A model generated the notes under the pieces. That model had not been told where the DNA came from. It saw only the letters and a program-made list of their open reading frames with translations, and ran no database searches. Of a stretch of DNA of 64,000 nucleotides, positions 24,167 to 35,311 are shown in pieces. The DNA is taken from positions 124,001-188,000 of the forward strand of contig JABYQQ010000012.1 in assembly GCA_022605405.1 (NCBI GenBank). Direction: 5' to 3'. Within the stretch, counting starts at the first letter, position 1, and every line of letters begins with the position of its first letter. Position numbers and translations under genes: made by a program. The stretch is from Earliella scabrosa (lineage: Eukaryota > Basidiomycota > Agaricomycetes > Polyporales > Polyporaceae).

Positions 24167-25305
24167 ATGTCTACTCCCCAGACGCACTGCACCACTTTCT
24201 ACGCCGAGGCTGTCCTCTTCGACATGGTACGTCGCTCACTTCCCTAACCCATCCATACCTCATCTCATTCTCATTCTCGCTCACAGGACGGTACGCTCAC
24301 GGACTCCATCGCTGCCGTCGAGGCCGCGTGGGGCAAGGTCGCGCAAGACCTCGGGCAGGACCCGGCCTTCGTGATCGCCGCGACGCACGGCAAGCGCGCC
24401 ATCGACAACCTCGCACAGTTCAAGCCGCACATCAAGGTGCACGAGATGGACGCGGAGGTCCAGGCGTTCGAGGAGTCCATCCTGTTCTTCGCCGATGCTT
24501 TCACCAAGCACGGACCTGGCTCCGCCCGTCCTTCGCCTCCGTCCTCGACTCCTGCGCTCTCTTCTGGGAGCTCGACGGACAACTCGGACTCGGGCGCGTC
24601 CTCTCGTGCGGAGCCTGCGCAGGGTGGTCCCGGCGGCCATCGTCCGTCCTTCGTCCAGCACCTCGACGACCGTCTCGCCGTCGTCCAGCAAGAGGACCAG
24701 CCCTACGAGAACGTCTTCGCGGAAGACGAGTGCGCAGACTGGCGCACCATCGTGGCGAGGAAACATCAGTTTGAAGCGTGGCAGGTCGAGGCGTGCGCCA
24801 TCGACCGCTCGGTGCGCATTCTTCCTGGAGTCAAGAAGCTCATGGACTCCATCCCCACCGGGCGCTATGCCGTCGCGACCTCTGGTGCACGGACATATGG
24901 TGAGTCTTCTATCTTTCTACATCAGTGCGAGTCAATATTCACATGAACGCTCCTCCTCCAGCCTACGGGTGCATGACGCGCGTCGGGATCACCCCTCCCA
25001 ACGTGACTATCACCGCAGATGACAAACGCCTGAAGGCGGGCAAGCCCGCGCCCGACCCGTTCCTACTCGCCGCCTCCGAGCTCGGGTTCGATGCGAAGCG
25101 ATGTGTCGTGTTTGAGGACTCGCCCTCGGGCATTCGCGCGGGCGTTGCGTCGGGCGCGACGGTGATTGCGCTGTGCACGAGCCATGCGCGGGAGAAGATC
25201 GAGAACTGCGGGGCGCACTTTATCGTGGACACGATGGAGCAGGTGCGCATTGTCGTGGAGGGCGAGGGCGCGGGTGCGCGCCTCAAGTTTGTCGTCTACC
25301 AGTAG
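24167..25305 (+). CDS. HAD-superfamily phosphatase, GPP/DOG type
   Basis: Small-molecule phosphatase related to yeast glycerol-1-phosphatase and 2-deoxyglucose-6-phosphate phosphatase; probably cytosolic. Exons: 24167-24226 (20 codons), 24287-24899 and 24962-25305. Motif I is FDMDGTLTDS, split by the first intron exactly after the Met between the two catalytic aspartates. Motif II is VATSGA, motif III the Lys in LKAGKPAPDPF, and motif IV VFEDSPSGIRAG. The cap region carries a low-complexity Ser/Pro/Gly insertion (about residues 120-165) not typical of yeast Gpp1. It ends KFVVYQ, TAG 25303-25305. It converges on alpha-oxoamine synthase 2 with 284 bases between. A broken inverted copy lies at 15904-16912. 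The substrate is not fixed by sequence. Confidence 0.9.
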
Positions 25306-25589
25306 GGCGCATTTGATGGTCGCGCGTTTACGGCCCAGGAGGCTTGTGCGATGTAATGGTAGGATTGTGTTCAAAGGAATGCCTGCTCTACCCAGATGCG
25401 TGAATGAATGTGTAGACTGTTGCGCCCGTACAGAGAAGATACACGAGATAAGTTAGTTCCAATGGTGCCACGTACGGCTTCGAGCGTCCCAAGAGGAGAA
25501 TACAGATATACATACAATGTCCTCAGCGCGGTTCCGTGCCCGCCGATGAAACAGCGCCCATACAATGGATCTTTCACCCTCGCCGTACA

Positions 25590-27017
25590 CTAGAGCCTCG
25601 CGCGCAGCGCCACCGGTCGCTCATGTCGCTTCTCCCGCTCGTACTCCTCCAGGGATTCGACCATGGTCGCCCACTGCAGAAGGCGGAAGGCAAGCTCGTA
25701 GAGCTCCTCCCGCAAGTTGCCCGCGTGCAGGACGATCCGTATGCGCTCCTCTTCCGCAGGGACGAGCGGAGCGCGGACTGTGCTGACCGCGAAGCCCAAT
25801 GGAGCAAGGAAGTCTACCAGGGACTGTGAGGCACGGGACCGGAAGGAGAAGATCGGGCTGAAGGCATTCGTGGGATAGTCGTGGTGGACGTCGTGTGGGC
25901 GGAACAGGAGGAGGTTGGGAGGGATGTGCTTCATGATCTCCCGCATGATCTCCTCGAAGTCAGTGGTAAGGCGACGGAGGCGTTTGCGGAGCTGCGAAGG
26001 GCGAGTTGGCGTAAGACATTTGCTCGTCAGAACACGATAGCATCGAGACTGACCTCCGCGCCCTCCGGACCTGCCACATACTCCCATGCGGTGTTTAAGG
26101 CAGAGATATGCGAGGACGGTAGCGGGCTTGTGTACACCACCGGCCTGCTGTGCTCCGTGACACATCGTTTGACAGTGGGGGACACGAGGAGGAGGGCTGC
26201 AGTTGAGGAGAGTGAGTCCACACTGTGGCGACGCTTAAACAAACAAACAAACAGATATACCTCCACTAAGGCCCCATGCTTTGCTGAACGCATGGAGAAC
26301 GCTGTCCACCCGCTTCTCAAGTCCAAGAGCCGAAACGAGCCCACGGCCGTCTCGCCCGAGAAGACCGGTCGTGTGCGCTTCGTCAACCACCATATGGGCG
26401 GCGCCTTTCGGGACAAGCTGCTCGATCGTCTGGACGATGTCGCGGAGAGGGGCGAGATCGCCGTCCATGCTGTAGAGGCTCTCCACCGCCAAGAAGAGCG
26501 TACTCTGGCCTGCCGCAATGCTAGGCTGGTCCCTGAGAACGCGCGCGATGGACTCGCGCAGGGACACGACAGAGCTGTGTCTGAACGCATACTGGCGCTC
26601 GCGGCAGGGCGAGGCGGCGATCCCGGCGCGGATCGACTTGTTGACAAGCTCGTCGAAGATCACGGCGTCGCCGTCTTTGGGGACCGAGTGCCAGAACGCG
26701 AGGGTCGCGTCGTGGCTGGAAGGGAAGAGGAGTGCGGCGTCGGCGTGGAAGAAGTCGCGCATGCGCTCCTCGAATGCGGCGTGAGAGTGCTGGACGTTGT
26801 CCGTGGCATGTACGCGCGAGCCGGACCCGAGAGTCGCAGGCCCCTGGATGGGGCGCCGCAGGAAAGCATCGCGCAGTCTGGGGTTCGTGGTGAGGGAAAG
26901 GTAGTCGTTGGAATGGAAGTCGGAAGGTGGCACGGGAACTTCCTCTGCGAGGTTTGTGTCGTGCACTCTGCGGATAACTATGGCGGATGCTGACAGAGGG
27001 TTGAGGGAGGTAGCCAT
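25590..27017 (-). CDS. Alpha-oxoamine synthase (BioF-like), divergent paralog 2
   Basis: Same family as the genes at 6722-8192 and 50402-51870. It starts MATSLNPLSAS (ATG 27015-27017) and ends at TAG 25590-25592; three exons. Kept: FHSNDYLSL, GDAVIFDELV, ESLYSMDGD, VDEAHTTGLLG, HAFSKAWGLSGG (Schiff-base Lys), SRPVVYTSPLP and EERIRIVLHAGN. Changed: the GSR-x-x-SGN loop reads GSRVHATDN, the LFNSGYD motif reads LFPSSHD, and the VHAS motif whose His stacks on the PLP ring in BioF reads VNKS. The FAHND-type motif reads FRHSS. The N-terminal region is also shorter than in the paralogs. The gene is open and splices well, so it is not a plain pseudogene, but altered chemistry or loss of synthase activity is likely. 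The first intron holds an AAAC microsatellite. Head-to-head with seven-TM copy 2. Confidence 0.87.
26237..26253. repeat. AAAC microsatellite
   Basis: Four tandem copies of AAAC plus one base, inside the first intron of alpha-oxoamine synthase 2 (minus-strand gene). Confidence 0.8.
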
Positions 27018-27954
27018 GGCGGCGAAAGTGCTGAGGTGACCAATGCAGGGACCGTGAGTAAAGAATGGCGCTGGGAATATATGGACTTGTCCTCCTGTGG
27101 GACTTCGAACCTATACGTCTGGAGCACGGCTGGGCAAGGTGCGACTTGGCCTTAAGTCGCTGATGCTTCGCCCGCCCTGTGCGCGAATCTGCTCTTCTTT
27201 GACAGTTGTGAATTTGGAGCAAGTCACCGTCTTGTGTGATCCAGTCATGGTGGTTCGCCATATGCGGCATGCGACTCGGCTTTGAAATGATGTTCTTGCT
27301 GTTGCGGCGGCATCGCGCATCATCGTGAACTTACGAGAACTGTCGCCCGGTGTGGTATGCCCACGCCCGGGACAAAAGAACCGTGGCATTAAGTACCGCA
27401 CAGGTACTATCATTCGAAGTGCAGTACATCACCTCTTCTCCGAAGGTTCAGTGCCCGAGCGCGCGCGCGGTGGACTTGATCATCCGCGGGCGCTGCTTCC
27501 TTCTCCCGGCGGCTTCTCCGCAGACAATTCTTGTACGCACTGCCTGGGATTTGCAATCCTGCCATTGCGGCAGTCGCGTTCCGCCGATGAGGCGCAAGAT
27601 GGAGCCCCGATCCTGCAATCCCGAGACAGGGCCGCATGAACTACAGCGTTCGCATGCTGGCACCGCCGCCGCATTACGTCCGAGGATGTCCGGATGTAGG
27701 AACGTGTGAGCGGCCCCGCGCCCTCAGGCCTCAGGTTGACTTCATAGTGTCGACGGCTCGCTTCTCACCGTGGTGTGCGCCCCCCGTTCTCGCTTGACCA
27801 CTCTCCCTCTGTCCGTCGCATCCCTCGTCTGCCTGATAGTAAGCCCTTGCGTGGTACTGCTCGAGAGCGATGAGGAGTTGACTGACCTTCTGGATCGCTC
27901 ACAGCTCTGGACTCATCATAGCAAGGGCGTTAGCCCAGCGGGACTCTGACCAGC
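27018..27954. promoter_or_regulatory. Divergent promoter region, synthase 2 / seven-TM copy 2
   Basis: 937 bases between two start codons on opposite strands. No other gene is visible, so both promoters lie here. The same head-to-head order of the same two families recurs at 51871-53037. Confidence 0.55.
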
Positions 27955-29463
27955 ATGATATCCCTTCCGAAGTCATACTTCATCGCAATGTTCTGCGAGG
28001 CGATTCTCCATGGTTCGTAGGCTGCGCTTCCAATTGACATGCCCCAATCCGGTTCACATGTCTATCATGGCTGTCAGGCATGTACACAATACTTGCCGGA
28101 GGCGCGCTCTATCTTCTTTTGTGAGTGTCAGGACGTGTCGCATCATGGAGCTGCACACTCACCGCCGAGCGGGATACGACAGACGGAAGGCACGGTCGCA
28201 GCGCATGGCACCCGTGAACATCGCCATGATTGTGCTTACCGTGCTCATGTATTGCATGTCGACGGTGCACATAGCGCTCGCCTTGCGTGTCAACCTCATC
28301 GCGTTCTTTGACCAACATGCGATTGAGGGCGGGGTGACTATACTGGATAATCAAGGCGACCCTCTGGTGTGGGTACAGATCATGCTGGAATTGGTCAACG
28401 TCAGTCGTCCTTAGTGCTGCCGCGACGTACTGCATTGACATGTGTGCGTTGTCTCCAGTGCCTGATGGGGGACGCTATAGTCTGTTGGAGGACGTGGGTG
28501 CTCTGGGGCAGAGACTGGCGAGTCCTCATTTTCCCAGTTGTCTGCATCTTGGGCGGGCTCGGTACGTCCAAGCGTGTGTCACTGTATGACCTCGCTAACC
28601 GACTCGTCAATAGTGTCCGGCGCCGGCATGACACACGCGCTTGCGAACTCACCAGCAGGCGCAGAACTGTACAGCGGCGATATCACGATTTGGTTTGGGT
28701 TCTTCGGTGTCTTGACGTGTATAGCGAACGTCTATTCGATCGGGATGATTGCATGGAAGGCATGGTGCGTCACATTTGCGCGAATATCTGGATAGAAAGG
28801 CTGATACGTGTCATAGGAGCAACACGAGGACACTGAAGAGAATGAATGTGAGGATCAGCGGCGTCACCTATTACAGTGCAATCCTTCTAGTCGTCGAGTC
28901 AGGGGCGCTATATTGCGTGGCTCTGGTACGCACGAAATCAGCACATTTCCAGAGTCTTCAATTTCTTGATCACATACCGCAGATCATCACCGTCGTGCTC
29001 TTCCTCACAGACAACAACGGTGTATATGTCATCGCAGACATGCTGAACCATCTCACGGTAAGCGATAACAACTGCATACCCGCTGTGTAGTACTCATACA
29101 CCTCGGCGGCAGGGCATCTACCCGACTATCATCATTGTGCTGGTCTGCCTCAAGATAACGTTCGCGGACGATATGCATCGCGCGGAGACCACGCTGGTGT
29201 CTGGGGGTTCCACCGGCTCTCAGCTGCACTCTCGAAAAGGGTCGCGAGGTGTGCCAGCCTGGCAGGTAGGGAGTCGAGCTCATCTACAACCTGGCTCGGA
29301 AGCAATCGCGAGCAGCAGTGGGACGGACGCATACGCCTTGAAGCCGATCAAGGTCGAAACCGTCACCGAGCAGTGGTACGACCGAGAAGGAGACCAGCTC
29401 GACGACGGCTACGTCCTCCACCTGACCAATAAGAGAGACTCGCACTTTGCAGAAGCTGTATGA
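27955..29463 (+). CDS. Seven-TM membrane protein of an unnamed Agaricomycete family, copy 2
   Basis: Unknown function; sister of copy 1. It starts MISLPKSYFIAMFCEAILHG (ATG 27955-27957), then MYTILAGGALYLLL, a basic loop, VNIAMIVLTVLMYCMSTVHIAL, FFDQHAIEGG, CLMGDAIVCWRTWVLWGRDWRV, GVLTCIANVYSIGMIAWKAW, ILLVVESGALYCVAL, NNGVYVIADMLNHLT and GIYPTIIIVLVCLKITFADD. The hydrophilic tail of about 100 residues has the KPIKV..VTEQWYD motif that pairs it with copy 1, and ends EAV, TGA 29461-29463. Seven helices are predicted by eye. Introns of about 55-75 nt are at the same places as in copy 1. The promoter side faces alpha-oxoamine synthase 2. Confidence 0.86.
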
Positions 29464-29937
29464 CATTGACAGTACGGACCTGGCCTGGATACATCGCTTG
29501 TGTTTGTAGATGTGTAGAAGTACCGCCCTATAATTATTGTTGCAGTAGTATGATCAGAACATGGAACGCACACCTCGGGGCTGAACCTGGAGTCCCGCTG
29601 AATAGTAGAGACCTCGCCGATGGCCGAGTGCAACGTGCAATGCTTTGAAGCATGGCTACTTCCAACGACGCACCTAGGAGATGTCACGTTTCAGACATAC
29701 AACCTTCGGATCGTAGAACTACTGCATCTTCGATGATATTGCTGGTGCTCGTAGGACAGGCATATGAGAACGATGAGGGAGAAGACAACTTGAGCAGTGA
29801 CGTCGTGAGCGTCCTACAAACTCGAATTAATTTGCCATGTACTTAAGTCATCCGTTAGCTCCTATTATGGGCTTATCGTTACCCCAGTTTCGCGCACTCG
29901 GCAAGAAAGTCAATTTGCACCGCTGGCGGTCCCGCAA
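29464..29937. other. Intergenic, nothing recognised
   Basis: About 470 bases between seven-TM copy 2 and RPC40, holding the terminator side of one gene and the promoter of the next. No feature is seen. Confidence 0.5.
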
Positions 29938-31569
29938 ATGGCGGCCTCTTCCTCTTCCCATCTCCCGGCCTCCGTGTTCAACCCTCGACGCCATGTCGGC
30001 GTGCATGCTGAACGCGTCTCTGATGTCTCCAGCACCGAGTTTCCCGGTCACTACCCTGGGGAGGACCACAGTTGGAATCTTGCCAAGTTCAAGGAGGTGC
30101 GCCTGTTTGCAGCTTGCATTCAGAATGCTCTTTTCCTGACGCGTGTATTGAAGAACTTGACCGTATCGGTGAAGCGACTGTCCCAACGGTCGGTCGAGTT
30201 CGATTTGGTGGGCGTGGACGCGTCGATTGCGAACGCGTTCCGGCGGATATTGATCGCGGAGGTGAGTCCGTTCTTCCGGTGTCCATCGCGGTTATGGTGG
30301 GGAGGAACCTTTGTTCTACTGCAGTGCTGCAGCTGCTAAGCCACTTTTGTTTGCCGTAACCGTCTAAAGAGCGCGTCCAGTGAAGAGTTCTTCTGCGTTC
30401 CAAGTAAAGTTTCCTAACTGCGCTCTGACTAACGCCCTACTAGGTCCCGATGATAGCCATAGAGGACGTGTTCGTATTCAACAATACGTCCGTGATACAC
30501 GACGAGATTCTCGCACAGCGATTAGGCCTCATCCCTATCAATGTCGACCCTCGATTATTCGAGTTCCGCAAAGATATTCCGTTGGACCGGAACACTCTTG
30601 TATTTCGGTACGCCCTCAATTTAGATCTTCTTCCAACCCCTCTCAAATACCAAATCGACGTTTGTAGCCTCAATGTAACTTGCGAGCGCGCGAAGAAGAC
30701 TGGAGCTTTGATTCACGAGTACGTCACGAGTGGTGACCTCGAGTGGGTACCGCAGGGTGAGCAGGAGGCCGTTTTTGGCGGGAATGTCCCTGCAGCCACA
30801 AATAAAGTCAGTCTACAATATGTCACATCATACACCCCTGACTCATATGCTGTGCCAGGATATCGTTATCGCAAAACTACGACCTGGGCAGACCATTGAG
30901 ATGGAGCTTCACGCTATCAAGGGCGTCGGGAAGGAGCATGCAAAATGGAGTCCAGTCGGTACGTAGTACCGAGCCCTGAACCGTCTACGTCAAGGTTCAT
31001 AGTCGGTCTTTATAGCAACTGCAACGTACCGCCTACACCCTCTCATCCTCCTCAATCCATCAAAACCCGTCCCGCGAGAGCTCGCACAAAAATTCAAGTC
31101 ATGTTTCAGCGAGGGTGTCATCGACGTCAGCCCAGACGGCAAGGTACGTCACTCTTCCTCGCATTCCTAGCGCATCACTCATGGCGGACTGTGGCGGATC
31201 GAATAGGTCTCTATCAGTGGGAAACATTTACGCAAAGAGACGATGTCTCGTGAAGTTCTTCGGCATCCAGAGTTCGCGGGTTGCGTCGAGCTGAAGCGCG
31301 TACGTGACTGGTTCATATGTACGTCATTCTCCAATATGCCGCCTTCGTTATTCAGACTCTGTCTTGCAGTCAGCGTGGAGTCGGAAGGGCCGTACACGCC
31401 CGAGTCGCTCTTTCCTGAAGCAATCAAGGTTATGCGCAGCAAAATCGCGTCTATCCGCGAGGCGGCAGAAGCGCTCCTCGCAGACTCGCAAGACCTGGGG
31501 AGCGGCGCGGTCGTCGGAAGCGGGCCGGACGCAGACGCAGACGGAGATGTCGAGATGGGCGGACCATAG
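29938..31569 (+). CDS. RPC40: RNA polymerase I/III shared subunit AC40
   Basis: Alpha-like subunit shared by RNA polymerases I and III, working as a heterodimer with AC19 in the nucleus. Exon 1 (29938-30096) encodes [21 protein letters not shown]...WNLAKFKE. Exon 2 (30154-30261) encodes [22 protein letters not shown] and [14 protein letters not shown]. The next begins [21 protein letters not shown] followed by [10 protein letters not shown]. These alpha-motif segments are highly conserved in RPAC1/Rpc40. Later exons give [56 protein letters not shown] and the closing [18 protein letters not shown]. The acidic C-terminus [13 protein letters not shown] ends at TAG 31567-31569. Length and order match the family. 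A single housekeeping gene amid accessory duplicates. Confidence 0.95.
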
Positions 31570-32456
31570 TGCGCAATTCATTGGCGAGCCCTGGGACGTC
31601 ATGACTCAGCATGTAGATGAGTGTATCATTATCGCTGGTCATGGTCCGCCTAGTGCAATTGACTCTTGGGTGACGCAAGCGACAGAGTTCGGGTTGTGAT
31701 CGGTGACTGCAGCGCGCTGCGAACGCGACGATTGGCTCAGTTGATTTGATGTTCTGAGCATGCCTTGAATGTGCGCTTTGCAATGGACGGGCGAAGACAT
31801 GGGAAAATATCATGCGGTTTGATGTCTGCGCACATCGTGTGCAAGTCTTCACCGGAACCAGTACGTCCTGTGCCTTGTACAAGAAAACCCTGAGATCATC
31901 ATCGTCTCGAAGGGCACACGACGGGCAAGATTCATATCTGGTGTTGTTCCCGAGTCGGCGCTTGGGCAATACTGCGGCTGGGGTTCGATTGGCCGTTATG
32001 GCATCCCGCACGAGCTCTTGAAGCACCTTGATCTCAACCACATGAGCGGACTCTCCTCGTCCGCCGACATTGTGCGCCCATATCGCGCGAAGTCTGTCAC
32101 TTCAGTGATCTTCGCACTGGGCAATCGCCAAGTACCCTGCACGGAGCGCTTGAACGTGCGTGCTGTTGCGCGCCGAGGCGGTGCGGTGGGGTTGGGCACA
32201 CGCTGTCTGTGCCCTCCGCGAGTCCCGAATTGCGATGAACTGCCGAGCTCGCTCTGGGCGAGGATGGCTGTCGCGATTTCCAACAGGCACTAAGTTCTGC
32301 AGACAGAAGGCTGTTTTGGCGCTGCTTCTTTGAGTTCGCCGCGTGCGGGCATGTGCTTCAAGTTGAAGCATCCGCCGCCTTCTTGTTCCAATACCGGAGC
32401 CCTAGACAACGGGTGGCAGCTCCATTCTCCTTCCTCTGCACTTGACCACCACTGCC
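31570..32456 (+). other. Intergenic with an unassigned coding-like open frame
   Basis: On the plus strand, a frame from about 31845 to the TAA at 32291-32293 stays open for roughly 150 codons and reads like protein (VLCLVQENPEIIIVSKG..., ALGQYCGWGSIGRYGIPHELL...), which is longer than expected by chance at this GC content. No start codon or upstream exon is fixed and the family is not recognised. The opposite strand also has an open frame (31451-32041), so only one can be real. Confidence 0.35.
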
Positions 32457-34702
32457 ATGTCTGTCCCTAACCCATCCTTTCTAGCTCCGCTCCAAGATGC
32501 GCTCTCGATTGTGCTCAGCAAGCCGCTGAGCGTGGTGTTTGTTTGGGCGCTTCTGCTCTTCATGTACGGCGCGCCGGGCGCGGAATCCCGGGCATGGCGA
32601 ACTCTATCACTGACAGGACTTCTCTCTCGCAGTGTTTATGTTTCGACAGAGTATCAGACTTATCGGTATTTCAAGCTCTATGCGAGTGATCTTCCCTTCT
32701 CCAGGCACTTGGTATGTTCCTTGTTCGTTCGGATCTGGTAGTGGCGCGCTGACCATGCGGCGTTCTGGTGTTTTCAGGTGCTTGCCCTATTGTGAGAGCC
32801 GTGTCTCTCTCGGGCAATCTGTTCTTCTGATTGCGCGGCAGTATTCTGGAGGCCCTAACTATCGGGCTGTGTATCCTCGCAGAGTGAGTATCATAGTCGC
32901 GGGCACCGTGGCGGGTGAGCGTAACCTCGCACAGGTGTGAACACGAAGCACATGAACACCCGACAGTCGAACCGATCGACCGCTGGTGAGCATACCATCG
33001 GTGCTATGTGTATGTTACAGTGGCTGACTGGGAGCTCGCCATAGGATCGTCAAGGTGAGCTCTCACATGGCAGATAGGCGGGACGTTCCTCGACGTCGCT
33101 CACGACTGCCCGCCTAGTTCTTCACCCCACTCACGGTCAGCATCATTTGGTTACGCGTCGCTCACTACTGAATCAAAGACGCAGGTCATTGCTCTTGCTG
33201 TATGCCAGAGGTAGGAACCATCATCGTCCTGCATTATATGAATGTGTCCTTAGCTGCACTGGCGCCAGGATCTACGCACATTGCGTTCATCTAGGTGCGT
33301 GTGTAATGGTGGATGGCGATCGTGCGACGCGTCTCTCACTACTCCGGACCCCAGTCTCTCTCCGCCACCGTTTGTTCGTCGCGATCGCTGTAAGCCTCTA
33401 CCACCTCGTCACATTCTGTCTGAGTTCTAACGGCACGAATAGATCCTACTTGTATTGGCTGGTCTAGGTGAGCATGATCCATGGATGCTCTGAGCTCTCT
33501 TCAGGAACTGACCACATTGAACACCGACTAGGCCTCTGGACTGGTGTGTAGTGTCTTCGATCATCGCGTGGCGCGCTGAAGTGACCTCTCTGCTGGGGAC
33601 CGGGAAAGCTGCTGTCGCGCAAGGGTAAGCGAATCGCTTCTCTTTGCGAAGATGGCTGACCCTTTACTCATGATTCGAACATTCTAGTCAAGCGAAGACT
33701 ACGGTTGATGGACAATACCTCGACGTGAGTGATCCTCACGTAGTAGCCTGGACAGACGTCCCCTGTGACTACGCTGATGTTGCAACGACCCCCTCTAGTT
33801 GTATCTGTACTCGAGCTTCGGCTGCATACTACTCGCCGGGCTTGGGCTCACTGGGACCCTCGTGGGTCTTTTGCTCTCTAATGCACATGGCGTGCAGTGG
33901 TACGTGCCTTGCATGTTGGGAACATATAGGTAACGGAGGCGAGCTAACGTATGTCTTACCACAGCACATATTCCCTTGCGGAGATCTTGACGGTCTACTC
34001 CTTGAACGCCGGTACGTATGATCCAATTGTAATGTCGAGAGCATTGAATCCTGAAGACGATTGTAGGCTTGTTGACCAGGTGAAGACTCTGCAGCCAGAC
34101 GAGTCAATCGGTCTCATGATTCGTTCGACTCGCAGTACCTTTGCGCTGCTTGCGCTTGTCTTCGTGAGTCCTCTCTGATATCCTAGGGGAACGCAGAAAC
34201 CTCGTGCTGAACGCACACGCTTCTATAGTCCATAGTTCGCCCAGAGCACCTCCCCATTGTGGGGACCGTGACCATGTGTACCAAATGTAAGTTCTAGGAG
34301 GTCATCCAATGTCACTGGATGCTGACACGAGAATGTAGTTATTGCCAGCGTCAGGCTGGCTGTGTAAGTGGTTCATAATCAGTACGACTGACACCCCTTC
34401 ATGACCAACTTTACAGGAGAATCCACTTGCACCACTTGCAGCTTCACCCGAGAAGGTCGAGCCAGACCAACCAATGTGCTGGCATGCAAGCGAGTATCGC
34501 TCTGCATTATTCTTCGTCAACAGACGTTCCTCAGGTATGCGCGCAGTCGTCATCTTGCTTGTCCGCTGGATCATACTAAACGATCCCCGAGCAGTCGACC
34601 GGTCTCTTGACGCGACATGCTCTTAGGATGAGTGAATCGGACAATTCGTCTGCTTTCCCTGTGCAAGCGGAGGAAAAGAAGGAACCCCTCATTCCCGTAT
34701 GA
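32457..34702 (+). CDS. DUF6534-family membrane protein, divergent paralog
   Basis: Multi-pass protein of the same family as the genes at 10.3, 40.6 and 43.9 kb. It starts MSVPNPSFLAPLQDALS. Spliced pieces: LSVVFVWALLLF, VYVSTEYQTYRYFKLYASD (family LYG..QTYRYF pattern with the LYG lost), VLALL, ILEALTIGLCILAE, HPTVEPIDRW, WIVK (10-nt microexon), FFTPLT (18 nt), VIALAVCQ (26 nt), RIYAHCVHL, LRHRLFVAIA, ILLVLAGL, TTVDGQYLD, FGCILLAGLGLTGTLVGLLLS, YSLAEILTVYSLNAGLLTS, TFALLALVF, HLPIVGTVTMCTK. A polar tail ends KKEPLIPV, TGA 34700-34702. One join near 33540-33630 does not resolve cleanly, so either an exon is misread or the copy is slightly damaged. Function unknown. Confidence 0.72.
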
Positions 34703-35311
34703 TGCACGTATGTACGTCTCGAACGCAGACGACATCTCCAAGTCCGTATCCAATTGCAAGGGTTTGATGTATAGCAATGGACTCATGGGTATCCGAGGTC
34801 TACACGGCCACCTGTATGTATCCCAGATCGTCTGTCATGCAACCAGTCTAGTCTGTCCGTGCGCAGCTTGTGAGTACTTAAAGTATACGAGTGCAAGCTC
34901 ACCAGAAGAAGCCTATTTCGGACGAATGTCCCCGTCGCCGCGAGTGGTGGCGACACCCAGGCCGCTCATGTTGTCGCAGATTAGTTGATGCATGTTCAAT
35001 TGTCATGGGTAGAGTCGGAGTATACGCTGAGACACGCAGGAACGTGCTGAGATCTTGAGAGGTCTTGAGGTGAATGAGTAGTTAGTTATTCGATGACGTC
35101 GACGGCAACACCCATGTTCGTCCATTGAGTCGGAGCTGTGTAAGCGGTCAGGAACCGTCCCATGTTTTCAGGCTCCGAACAACTCCGCCTAGGTTCGCGA
35201 CTCACGGTCCGTTCTCGCAGTTCCCGCTCGTCGCGATTGCACCTTCCTCTCGTCTCTAGCTTCATCAACGTTGCGCGTGGCTTTGTTCAACTTTCTTAGG
35301 CGGGTGCCAGC
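34703..35311. other. Intergenic, nothing recognised
   Basis: About 600 bases between a DUF6534 gene and the BAR-like gene. A short open tail (34860-34988, ending SQIS) has no clear owner. Confidence 0.4.

Noticed and set aside
25881..26993. 370-codon plus-strand open frame
   Set aside because: Antisense to alpha-oxoamine synthase 2; Glu/Arg/Val-rich shadow composition without domain.
27089..27130. TTCGAA-containing stretch resembling a tRNA T-arm
   Set aside because: The stems do not pair and no D-arm or acceptor stem can be drawn.
31451..32041. 196-codon minus-strand open frame overlapping the end of RPC40
   Set aside because: Its C-terminal part is antisense to the RPC40 acidic tail and is Arg/Pro-rich low complexity, typical of a shadow frame.
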